A model generated the notes under the pieces. That model was not told the DNA's origin and made no database searches. It worked only from the letters and a program-made list of their open reading frames with translations. From positions 1,860,001 to 1,924,000 of the forward strand of contig NZ_CP093311.1 in the NCBI RefSeq assembly GCF_024498955.1: 64,000 nucleotides of DNA. Direction: 5' to 3'. The translations under genes were made by a program, and so were the position numbers. Shown piece after piece: positions 51,296 to 64,000 of the stretch. This DNA is from Thermomonas paludicola (GTDB lineage Bacteria; Pseudomonadota; Gammaproteobacteria; Xanthomonadales; Xanthomonadaceae). Each line of letters starts with the position of its first letter. The stretch's first letter is position 1.

Positions 51296-51970
51296 TCAAC
51301 GCGTCCTCAATCTTTGCACAAACCTAAGGCGGGGCCACTCCGGAGGCTCGCCCTTACGAAATCGGCGCCACTCTCCCGCGTAGAGATAGGCGAGAGCCAG
51401 CCGTTGTCGTCGGACTGCTGAAAATCCAGGCCAAGTTGCAGACTCGCGCCCAATGGCAACGGCTCGCTCGACGGGGCCTTTCCGAATGACCATCCTTAAC
51501 TCTGCCTTGGCGGCTGCTAGCGCCTCCGCGGTCATCGCCCAGGTCCAGACTGGGGTGGAAACGCCCTTCTTTGTCCGACGCACTGCCTCCCATTGGTAGC
51601 AAGTAAGTCGACTCTCGCAGCGTGTCGCATCCAGCCAACGTTCTCGTGGGTCAATCGGCTGGTCGGTCAAGAGCCAGAAGAGCGCTGTGTCCCCGGGTCT
51701 GTTGGCGAACATGATGAGCTTGTACCTCGGAAGGCCTTTGGCCTTGAGACGCGAGGCGAAGTTGCGATTCCTCGCTAGTTCAGGGAATGCGGACTGGAGC
51801 TTGGCGACAAGCTTGGCTGCCTTGTCCAGCGGGAGAGTTCCGGCTGTGTACCAGGTCAGACCAGACCTTAGGGTGTCCGAAATACGCTGTAGCGCTGGGT
51901 TGCGCCACCCCGCTACCACGGTTTGTTCAGTTCGTAGGGCGATGAGCGTAGGGGGAAGTCTTTGGATCAT
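51296..51970 (-). CDS. Orphan protein flanked by related repeat arrays
   Basis: A 224-residue basic soluble protein (MIQRLPPTLIALRTEQTVVAGWRNPALQRI; GLPRYKLIMFANRPGDTALFWLLTDQP; MVIRKGPVERAVAIGRE; RRQRLALAYLYAGEWRRFRKGEPPEWPRL). It is Arg/Trp-rich, suggesting nucleic-acid binding, but I recognise no family. No good ribosome site precedes the ATG at 51970; a TTG lies four codons upstream. Repeat arrays sharing the core CATGCGCAG-TATG lie on both sides (50872-51008 and 52195-52274), so this gene and its repeats may be a unit, such as an initiator with its iterons or a transposable element. Confidence 0.6.
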   Translation of the reverse strand: MIQRLPPTLIALRTEQTVVAGWRNPALQRISDTLRSGLTWYTAGTLPLDKAAKLVAKLQSAFPELARNRNFASRLKAKGLPRYKLIMFANRPGDTALFWLLTDQPIDPRERWLDATRCESRLTCYQWEAVRRTKKGVSTPVWTWAMTAEALAAAKAELRMVIRKGPVERAVAIGRESATWPGFSAVRRQRLALAYLYAGEWRRFRKGEPPEWPRLRFVQRLRTR

Positions 51971-52095
51971 GAGACACAACAAAAAGGACGTTGTATCTCT
52001 TGTACCGAAAAGTGGGCACAGAACAAAATTAATCTTCCTGCTTCGGCTCTGGACTCTGCTCCGGGCAGACTCCCGAGCTGCACGTAACGCCGAGC

Positions 52096-52147
52096 CACTA
52101 CGTAGTACTACGTACTACTGTGTAGTAGTGCGTAGTACTACGTAGTG
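52096..52147. repeat. 52-base palindrome
   Basis: Arms CACTACGTAGTACTACG (52096-52112) and their exact complement (52131-52147) enclose a further TACTAC/GTAGTA pairing. A hairpin of about 23 bp built from the same TAGTACTA words as the 39-bp repeats. Confidence 0.8.
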
Positions 52148-52194
52148 AGCATGCAATCGGCAATCAAATGGTGCCGAATGCGAAGTCTGACCTA

Positions 52195-52289
52195 AGCATG
52201 CGCAGGTATGACTGAGCATGCGCAGGTATGACTGAGCATGCGTAGGTATGACTGAGCATGCGTAGGTATGACTCACTGCGTAGTGAGTC
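52195..52289. repeat. Four 20-bp iteron-like repeats and a hairpin
   Basis: AGCATGCGCAGGTATGACTG in four head-to-tail copies (52195, 52215, 52235, 52255; last two with T for C), then TGACTCACT-GCGT-AGTGAGTCA (52268-52289). Length, period and closeness to an unusual gene resemble plasmid iterons. Confidence 0.82.
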
Positions 52290-52439
52290 AGCCCAGCCTT
52301 TGGCCACCAGCCATGAGAGCGAGCCGCTCCCCCGACTTTCATTTCGGTTGCACGTTTAACCTGCAACCGCACCCATCGCGACCGTCGTGCAATTCAAGTT
52401 GTCATCGCCATGGGGCCGCCACCCCGGACAAGTAACACC

Positions 52440-53390
52440 GGGGCGGCCAAGCCCCCTGCCGTTGCCAGCTTCACGGGTCGCCAACCCGGGAAGTGCTGCT
52501 GTGGCTGGATGCCTCTAATAGGGCTCGTCCAGCTGCAACGGGCGCTGGAGGGTGCAACTCCCTTCTTCGACCCAATCCCGGCGACCGGCTATCTGGTCGC
52601 CGAAGTGGCCTGCAACGGGCCAAGTTTTGGGCGACACGGAAACGGCATCGGGGAGGAAATGTCCCGATGGCCTGGTTCCGCCGAAAGTGGGTGAAAGTCC
52701 CACCGGCGGGCGGCTCGATAGGGTCGAACGCTTGCACCAGACGATGGCTTCTGAGGTCCGCGAAATCGGACAGGGTACTGAGGGGAAACCTGGATGTACC
52801 GGCACCTGCAGGGCGCAAGCTCAGCGGGGTCGATGGATAGCTCAAACGTCTAACGCTAGTCCGCAACGGGGTGCGTCCCGGGCAGGTCGGTGTGGTGAGC
52901 TTGTGATGCGGTGGACTTGATGAAGCGATGAAGCGTGGCAGCGGTAAGGGAGCGTTTTTGGAAGATTTTGCCCCCGAAACCCTGAAATGGTGAGGCCGGT
53001 AAGACGGCACGCTGACACGTGGAGCTGACCGCTAATCATGCGCAGTAGGTGGAATCTAACGTGGGATGCGCTGACGGCCTTGGATCCGGGTGGCACCGGG
53101 GAGGCGCAAGCGCGGGAGAGTCGGTGAGTAGGAGTCAAGGCGGGGCTGAGTCAAACGGTCCCAAATTGAACCGTTCCTCCGGGAATGGGTACGAAAGCTG
53201 ACGGCAGCATGGCAACGGCAATTGGCGATGACGCCACACCCATGGTTGGCACCGAGGTGTGGCTTTGAGGCGCGGGTTGGCCCCCGCGTCGTGACACTCG
53301 AAACGCCGGCATCTGGCCGGCTTCTGAAGCCTAAGCAACGACGGCAATCACTCCGGCCCATTCGGGTCGTTCTCGGGCTGTGCCCGTTGA
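52440..53390 (+). ncRNA. Large structured non-coding region, element D
   Basis: About 950 GC-rich bases with no convincing gene and many strong hairpins: CGGCGACC/GGTCGCCG (52579-52602), CATCGGG/CCCGATG (52648-52671), CCGCC...GGCGG around GTGGG-TGAAAGT-CCCAC (52679-52711), GTCCG/CGGAC (52770s), CCACACC/GGTGTGG (53232-53263), GCCGG/CCGGC (53300s). Many loops are GAAA- or GCAA-like. A stem CGGGC/GCCCG with ATTTTTCT at 53374-53397 could end the transcript. It lies upstream of a small gene with a good ribosome site. Size is in the class of large ornate RNAs such as GOLLD or ROOL; no homology is claimed. Confidence 0.45.
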
Positions 53391-53416
53391 ATTTTTCTCA
53401 ACTATTGGAGGTGGAG

Positions 53417-53656
53417 ATGAACAAGCAGATGTTGGAAAAATGCAGAGCTGCCGCCTTGGGCGGCTGGGAGGCTATGTCCGTGATGTCGACGAGCGAGACC
53501 TTGGTTGCTGCACTGGTCTGTAATCGATGTGACTGGCTCACGAGGCTTGGGTACACCATTCCGGAGGCACTCACTCGCGTTGGCGAGTGGGCGCAGGACG
53601 TTTCGGCTGTTGCCTCGGAATTGGAAGCTGAAGGTCTGCTACCTATGCACAACTGA
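53417..53656 (+). CDS. Small hypothetical protein downstream of element D
   Basis: A 79-residue helical protein (MNKQMLEKCRAAALGGWEAMSVMSTSETLVAALVCNRCDWLTRLGYTIPEALTRVGEWAQDVS...). A strong GGAGGTGGAG site precedes the ATG. No family recognised. A terminator follows at 53668. Confidence 0.65.
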   Translation: MNKQMLEKCRAAALGGWEAMSVMSTSETLVAALVCNRCDWLTRLGYTIPEALTRVGEWAQDVSAVASELEAEGLLPMHN

Positions 53657-53667
53657 CCCGATCAATA

Positions 53668-53689
53668 CCCCCCTTCTTCGGAAGGGGGG
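53668..53689. terminator. Terminator between the small gene and hsdR
   Basis: CCCCCCTTC-TTCG-GAAGGGGGG, a perfect 9-bp stem with a TTCG loop between convergent genes. Confidence 0.8.
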
Positions 53690-53736
53690 ATGTTTCGATA
53701 CACGTCACTGCACTCCTAATTGCAGCGCAGCCAAGG

Positions 53737-56955
<3,219 letters not shown>

Positions 56956-57069
56956 GACGGCACCTTCCGATATTGACTTGTGGTTCGGGTGCGGCTACCA
57001 TCGCGGGTAGCTCATCTACCATGCGTAGAAGGAGTATCCGAAGCCCTTGCACAGCAATGTGCCGGGGCT

Positions 57070-57582
57070 TCAGTCTTTCTGGGCTGCGCGCCATGCGTCC
57101 CTCTCCTTTCTGAATTTCCGCATCGTGTGGTCGCGCAAGCAGTAAGCGGTTTTGAGCAGATAGAACAACGACCCATGCTCGGTTTGGCGCTTGGCCAGCA
57201 CCACAGCAAAATCATGCTGCTCTGCCCAGAGCACGACATGTGTCTCCCGGCCGCGCTCGTTTTCCCACCATGAGAACCCCGACGCGCCTGCATCCGCATT
57301 CTGGATGCACCAAGCCACCCAGCGCACCCGTTCGCAACGGCGCAGGTCGGGAATCCGGTCGTCCTCGTTCCGGTTGCGCTGATCCGGCGCCTCGGAGATC
57401 AGATGCCAGAAACCATACCCCTTGCGCTTGGTTTCGGGGTTGAAGCGCACCTTGAGCGGACTTCCGCGAAACGTCAAACGCGCATGCGCCACGGTATCCA
57501 AATAGACGGCGTAGATCGCATCCTCATACGCCTCCCATCCGGAAAAGCCGTTCAAACCGATCAACTCGGGTGGCGCCGTCAA
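57070..57582 (-). CDS. Unknown protein in the hsd operon, possibly nuclease-like
   Basis: About 170 residues from a TTG start whose TTGA overlaps the DUF3800 stop, with GGAGG eight bases upstream; an ATG at 57627 inside that gene is the alternative. Notable blocks: LKVRFNPETKRKGYGFWHLISEAPDQRNRNEDD, RIPDLRRCERVRWVAWCIQNADA, THVVLWAEQHDFAVVLAKRQ, FYLLKTAYCLRDHTMRKFRKE. Conserved-looking His, Arg and Trp and the closing basic helix recall barnase/EndoU/RelE-like RNases (PBECR type), but I cannot confirm it. Set between DUF3800 and hsdR. Confidence 0.6.
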   Translation of the reverse strand: MTAPPELIGLNGFSGWEAYEDAIYAVYLDTVAHARLTFRGSPLKVRFNPETKRKGYGFWHLISEAPDQRNRNEDDRIPDLRRCERVRWVAWCIQNADAGASGFSWWENERGRETHVVLWAEQHDFAVVLAKRQTEHGSLFYLLKTAYCLRDHTMRKFRKERDAWRAAQKD

Positions 57583-58276
57583 GGCTGCGCCCTCCAGACG
57601 AGCAGATTGAACTTCTCGGCGCGCCACAACGAGCTTTGCTCCAGCGTCAGCCCGCTACGCTGCCGAACATGCGCCACCAACGCCTGCTTGGCGGGACTGC
57701 CATGCAGATCGCGATGCACATACGACAGCGCACCGATCAACAAGTCAGCCACTTGCATCAGGAGCACATCGTGGGACTGCACCTGTTCGATGGATTCGAT
57801 GATGCTGCGGTCGAAGTCGTAATTTGCATTGCACAAGACCTCGTGCAGCTTGGCCAGCTTGCGGCGCCCCTGCGTATCCTTGGTGTCCAGGAAGATGCGG
57901 TAGCGCTTTTCAGGATCAATCAACCGGTTGAGCAGGGTGTACCACTGCTTGTAATAGAAATCGTCATGACTCTGCGCAAAGCGCCCGTGATTGAGCAGTT
58001 GCTTGTCAGGAACCACCAGACCACGGAAATGCAGCAAGGGCTCAGCAAAGAACAAATCCAGCAGCGCCTGATAGAACGGCAGCTTGCCCGGCGAAACCTT
58101 GACCCACTTGATCTCGAATGTCGGGGGCAGTCCGTGCAGTGCCCTCAGCGCCTTGACCTTTCTCGACAGGAACTTCTGCCGCTCTGCCGGGCACCACAAA
58201 GCCCCCAGCACCATGGCCTTCATGCCGTCGTTTTCCAGATGGCAGGACTCGTCGCAGTAGATATGAATGGTCTGCG

Positions 58277-58280
<4 letters not shown>
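57579..58280 (-). CDS. DUF3800 protein in the hsd operon
   Basis: A 233-residue DUF3800 protein. Family marks: N-terminal IYCDESCHLEND (acidic DES motif), RIFLDTKDTQGRRKLAKL, IIESIEQVQSHDVLLMQVADLLIGALSYV. The spaced acidic residues suggest an RNase H-like metal-dependent nuclease, which is inference; the biochemical activity is not established to my knowledge. The ATG overlaps the hsdS stop. Its place in a restriction operon points to a defence or regulatory role. Confidence 0.85.
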
Positions 58281-61151
<2,871 letters not shown>

Positions 61152-61301
61152 GTTCGGAGCCTTCTGAATTTCATTTATAACCGCCGGTCTTGCTTCGAGA
61201 CCTTGGAAAATTGCTGCAGCTTTTGGTTCTTGACGTGGCCACTTGCATTGATCGAAGTTTTAGAGGTGATGCAGCGTCTGGCTAAGCGCGTTTTTGCAAT
61301 C

Positions 61302-62438
61302 TCACTGGTTGCCGTCTCCGTCTCCGTCTCCGCCTCGCTTCGACCGGCTCTGGCGCGCAAGACCACGACTGATCTTTTCCGATAGCTCTTCTGGCGTGGG
61401 ATGGTAGTACCGCATCAACATCCGCGGATCTTTGTGGCCAGTGATCTTTGCCAGATCCACGCCATCCACTAGGGTGGCGAACTGCGCTGTGGCCTCATGA
61501 CGAGCGTCATGAAAGGTCAGATCGCGAAGGAAGCGGGCATCTGCCAAAACGCCACCAGCCTCGCACTCAGCTTCGTAGCTCGCTCTTGCCCGATCACGAG
61601 CTCGACCAAACGCCCTTGTAACCGCATCCGCGCGAATGGGGAAAACTCGCCCAGTCGGCGCGTCCCCTGTATCGCCGTTGGAACGTAATCTCTCAGTAAC
61701 GGCCTCTCGCCAAGCGCAGATCGCATCCACCACCTGTGGAAGCAACGGCACATTCCGGGAGTCACCGTTTTTGGTCAACGGCAAGTGCAAATGAGGTGCA
61801 TCGCCCTCCAAGTGCACATGCTCCCAGCGAAGAGCCACCAGCTCGCCTCGGCGCACCGCGCTCTGCACCGCGATCCGCAACATTGCCGGTAGGAACTGGG
61901 ACTGTGTGGAAGCGATGATGGCTTCCAGCTCATCCAGGCTGACGCGGCGATCACGCTCGTTGGCTGGGGCAGGCTTGGTGATCACCTCCACGGGGTTGGC
62001 CAGACTCTCCATGCCCCATTCCTTGCGAGCCGTGTTGAACACATGGCTCAGGATCTGGAGCCGGCGCAGCACGGATGCTGGCGCAAGTTCCTTCAGCCAC
62101 CTGTCACGCAGGGCGGCGACGTCGGAGCCGCGGATTCGGGAAACCATCCGGGACGCCAACTCGGTCTGCCGCCAAGTGTTGAGGAAGGACACTTCCCGCT
62201 CATAGCTGCGTTTGCGAGGCGAGACCTCCTTTTCGTAGCGGTCGAGGAGCTCACGCAGGGTTGTGTTCTCTGCTTCGCTGCGATCCAGCCAGACGCCTCG
62301 CGCCATCTCCGACTCGATCATCTGTGACCAAGCCTCTGCTTCGGCCTTGGTCTCGAACGTCTTGCTCTGAACCGGCCACCCCTTCCGGCGGATCTGGGCC
62401 TCCCACTGGCACGGCCCTCGCTTTCGCAGCGTTGCCAT
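61302..62438 (-). CDS. Tyrosine-family site-specific integrase of the island
   Basis: Mediates recombination between the tRNA-Ala site and the island. 378 residues from ATG 62438 (MATLRKRGPCQWEAQIRRKG, an arm-type DNA-binding domain), core-binding domain (about 55-145), and catalytic domain with Arg in SAVRRGELVALRW (197), H-x-x-R in LTFHDARHEAT (310, 313), His335 in ITGHKDPRM and the Tyr nucleophile in LMRYYHP (344/345). Ends in a low-complexity DGDGDG tail from CCGTCT repeats. Located 129 bases from attR. An earlier start at 62495 is open but adds no similarity. Confidence 0.94.
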   Translation of the reverse strand: MATLRKRGPCQWEAQIRRKGWPVQSKTFETKAEAEAWSQMIESEMARGVWLDRSEAENTTLRELLDRYEKEVSPRKRSYEREVSFLNTWRQTELASRMVSRIRGSDVAALRDRWLKELAPASVLRRLQILSHVFNTARKEWGMESLANPVEVITKPAPANERDRRVSLDELEAIIASTQSQFLPAMLRIAVQSAVRRGELVALRWEHVHLEGDAPHLHLPLTKNGDSRNVPLLPQVVDAICAWREAVTERLRSNGDTGDAPTGRVFPIRADAVTRAFGRARDRARASYEAECEAGGVLADARFLRDLTFHDARHEATAQFATLVDGVDLAKITGHKDPRMLMRYYHPTPEELSEKISRGLARQSRSKRGGDGDGDGNQ

Positions 62439-62566
62439 TGTCTTCGAGCATCCATCGGTGGCTGTGGCAAAATTGTGGCAGAAATAGCTTTTCATCTCAA
62501 CCAGAATTCATTAAACCCTCTATACGTAAGGGTTTCAGCCAGAATCCAAAGGATCCGATTTTCTCA

Positions 62567-62611
62567 TTCGCAATGACGAGGTCGGGAGTTCGATCCTCCC
62601 TGGCTCCACCA
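62567..62611. repeat. attR: 45-base copy of the tRNA-Ala 3' end
   Basis: Identical to 38702-38746, from TTCGCAATGACGAG to the CCA. No tRNA 5' half precedes it, so it is not a gene. Confidence 0.93.
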
Positions 62612-62624
62612 ATATCCAAACGTC

Positions 62625-62653
62625 AACGCCTGCCATTTCGGCGGGCGTTTTCG
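62625..62653 (+). terminator. Original terminator of tRNA-Ala, displaced by the island
   Basis: AACGCCTGCC pairs with GGCGGGCGTT (one wobble) around ATTTC, followed by TTCGTTT. It sits 13 bases after the attR CCA, where the tRNA terminator would lie in the empty site. Confidence 0.8.
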
Positions 62654-62809
62654 TTTGCGGTGGCAGCACGCATTCGCCCATCCCGGCATCTCCGGCACCC
62701 TGCCCGGCATTCAAGGTTCCAGCGCACGTGGCGATATAGTTGGTGGAGGTCGTGCCGCGGGCGTCGGGCCGTGCCCCGTCCGCGCCGAACCACGAACCGG
62801 GGTACACGC

Positions 62810-64000
62810 ATGCGCAATATCGGGGCAGGAATGACGTCGATCGTGGCGCGCACGGCGCTGGTGCTTGGCATCGTTGCCACGCTGTGCTTCGCCGGGGCCG
62901 CCTGGATGATCCAGAAGAAGGCGGCGCAGGTGCAGGAAGCCACCGCACTGGACGAACTGGAACAGCTGGCGCGGGCCGAAGCCGCCAAGGTGCGCGGCTC
63001 CACCACCGAGACCCTGTCGCGCGTGCGCGGCCTGGCCGACGCCACCCAGGCGATCATGGTCCGTGGCAACGGCGAGCGTGGCGAGGCCTCTGCGCTGGTG
63101 CGCCGTTTTGCCGAATCCGACCCGGCGGTGTTGGGCTACTGGCTGGAACTGGAGCCCAACGGGTTCGACGGACAGGATGCCAAATTCGCGCGCAGCTGGC
63201 CCAACGGCGAGCCCGACGCCGACGGACTGAAAGCCTTCGTCGCCACGCTGCAACCGGGGCAACAAGTCAGCACCGACGCCGGCCGGATGTCGGTGTACTG
63301 GACCCGTTCTGCTGCAGGCGAAGTCTCGCTGCAGGATGCGGTGGGCGGCGGAAACGATCTCAAGGTCGAAGGCCCGGACGCCGAAAAATATTACGCTGCG
63401 GTGCGTGAGCGCGGCGACGAGCTGATGTTCGAGCCCTATTCCGATGATGTTTCGGGCAAACAGGTGCTGATGACCAGCCTGATGGTGCCGCTCAAGCTGG
63501 ACGGCCGTTTCCGCGGCGTGGCCGGCGCCGATATCAGCCTGGATGCGATCCAGGCCAGCCTGGCGAAAGTGCGCCCCTACCAGCGCGGCGTGGTGCGCCT
63601 GCTGTCGCCGAAGGGGCTGGTGCTGGCCGCGCCGGAAAAAGAATTGCTGGGCAAACCATGGAAGCAAAACCTGGACGCCGTGCTGGCGGCGGTGGCCGAA
63701 GGCAAGACCGTGCGCCAACGCGAGTTCGGCGCGGTGGTTGGCAGTGAGGTGTTCCGCGTCTATGTGCCGGTCACCGTGGGTCACGCGCCGGACGCCTTCG
63801 TGCTGATGGTATCGGCCCCGGTCGATACGGTGATGGCGGGCGTGGCGCAGGTACGCAACCGGGCGCTGCTGGTTGGCGCGCTCAGCGTGCTGGTGCTGGT
63901 GCTGGTGGTCGCGGTGCTGCTGCGCACACTGGTTGGCGCCCCCCTGCGCGGCATCGTGCAGGGCGTGAACGCGGTGGCCGGCGGGCAGCTGGATTACCCC
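62810..64000 (+). CDS. Methyl-accepting chemotaxis protein, N-terminal part
   Basis: Frame open to the window end, 397 codons seen. Start ATG 62810 (MRNIGAGMTSIVARTALVLG), first transmembrane helix about 12-35, a large periplasmic dCache-like sensor domain (LGYWLELEPNGFDGQD, MFEPYSDDVSGKQVLMTSLMVPL, GVAGADISLDAIQASLAKVRPYQRG), second helix about 350-372 (ALLVGALSVLVLVLVVAVLL) and the start of a HAMP domain (APLRGIVQGVNAVAGGQLDY). The signalling domain lies beyond the window. Ligand unknown. Confidence 0.9.
   Translation, partial: MRNIGAGMTSIVARTALVLGIVATLCFAGAAWMIQKKAAQVQEATALDELEQLARAEAAKVRGSTTETLSRVRGLADATQAIMVRGNGERGEASALVRRFAESDPAVLGYWLELEPNGFDGQDAKFARSWPNGEPDADGLKAFVATLQPGQQVSTDAGRMSVYWTRSAAGEVSLQDAVGGGNDLKVEGPDAEKYYAAVRERGDELMFEPYSDDVSGKQVLMTSLMVPLKLDGRFRGVAGADISLDAIQASLAKVRPYQRGVVRLLSPKGLVLAAPEKELLGKPWKQNLDAVLAAVAEGKTVRQREFGAVVGSEVFRVYVPVTVGHAPDAFVLMVSAPVDTVMAGVAQVRNRALLVGALSVLVLVLVVAVLLRTLVGAPLRGIVQGVNAVAGGQLDYP

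Noticed and set aside
50872..52274. CRISPR array
   Set aside because: Repeats are directly adjacent with no unique spacers, and no cas genes are present.
52471..53361. Several frames on both strands within element D
   Set aside because: None has a ribosome site with sensible composition; all are shorter than expected for such GC content and run through hairpins.
52440..53390. Group II intron or retron
   Set aside because: No reverse transcriptase in the island and no recognisable domain V hairpin; kept only as a question in the findings.
62567..62611. Second tRNA-Ala gene
   Set aside because: Only the 3' half is present; it is attR.

Overview
The window is high-GC DNA from a gammaproteobacterium, most likely a member of the Xanthomonadaceae/Lysobacteraceae (Lysobacter or Thermomonas type). 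Three things point there: the order truA-fimV-asd-aroC-prmB on one strand, a LexA box of the Xanthomonas form TTAG-N6-TACTA, and dispersed hairpin repeats of the kind common in this family. No species call is possible from sequence alone.

Positions 1-7325 are core genome: a minus-strand run prmB > aroC > asd > fimV > truA (cut by the window edge) and a divergent pair, SCO1-like copper chaperone and psd. Positions 7495-12545 hold an inserted type III restriction-modification pair (mod > res, overlapping stop and start). Positions 12680-38616 are mostly core. They carry a lipoprotein, a conserved hypothetical, a TfoX-N protein, an MltD-like transglycosylase, a HerA-like ATPase, greB, a rhomboid protease, a GST, an M14 peptidase, a barnase-like RNase with its barstar-like inhibitor, a Rieske protein, a TonB receptor with a PepSY-type helper, a fused E1 dehydrogenase beside gcdH, a glycine-zipper protein, a TatD nuclease, tcdA, phaR, an M48 protease, an FGE-like lipoprotein and rnd.

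At 38671 lies an intact tRNA-Ala(CGC). Its last 45 bases are repeated exactly at 62567-62611, so 38702-62611 is an integrated island of about 23.9 kb with a tyrosine integrase at its right end. The island carries: an IncQ-like replication module (small HTH gene, RepA-type ATPase, RepC-type initiator, then three 21-bp iterons and a large inverted repeat); two related structured elements flanking that module and sharing motifs at near-identical spacing, plus a third partial relative; a LexA-controlled umuDC and an SRAP gene; two copies of a cassette of tiny membrane proteins, one with frameshifts; an orphan gene set between two related repeat arrays; a roughly 950-base hairpin-rich non-coding block; and a type I restriction operon hsdM-hsdS-(DUF3800)-(unknown)-hsdR. 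Remnants of a tRNA-Glu and of a phage terminase inside the island indicate that it is a composite of older elements. Right of the island the window ends inside a chemotaxis receptor gene.

Working picture: the island looks like a plasmid-derived integrative element that kept its replication genes and origin and added restriction and SOS/DNA-damage functions. The structured elements and the repeat-flanked orphan gene are the parts least explained by known families.
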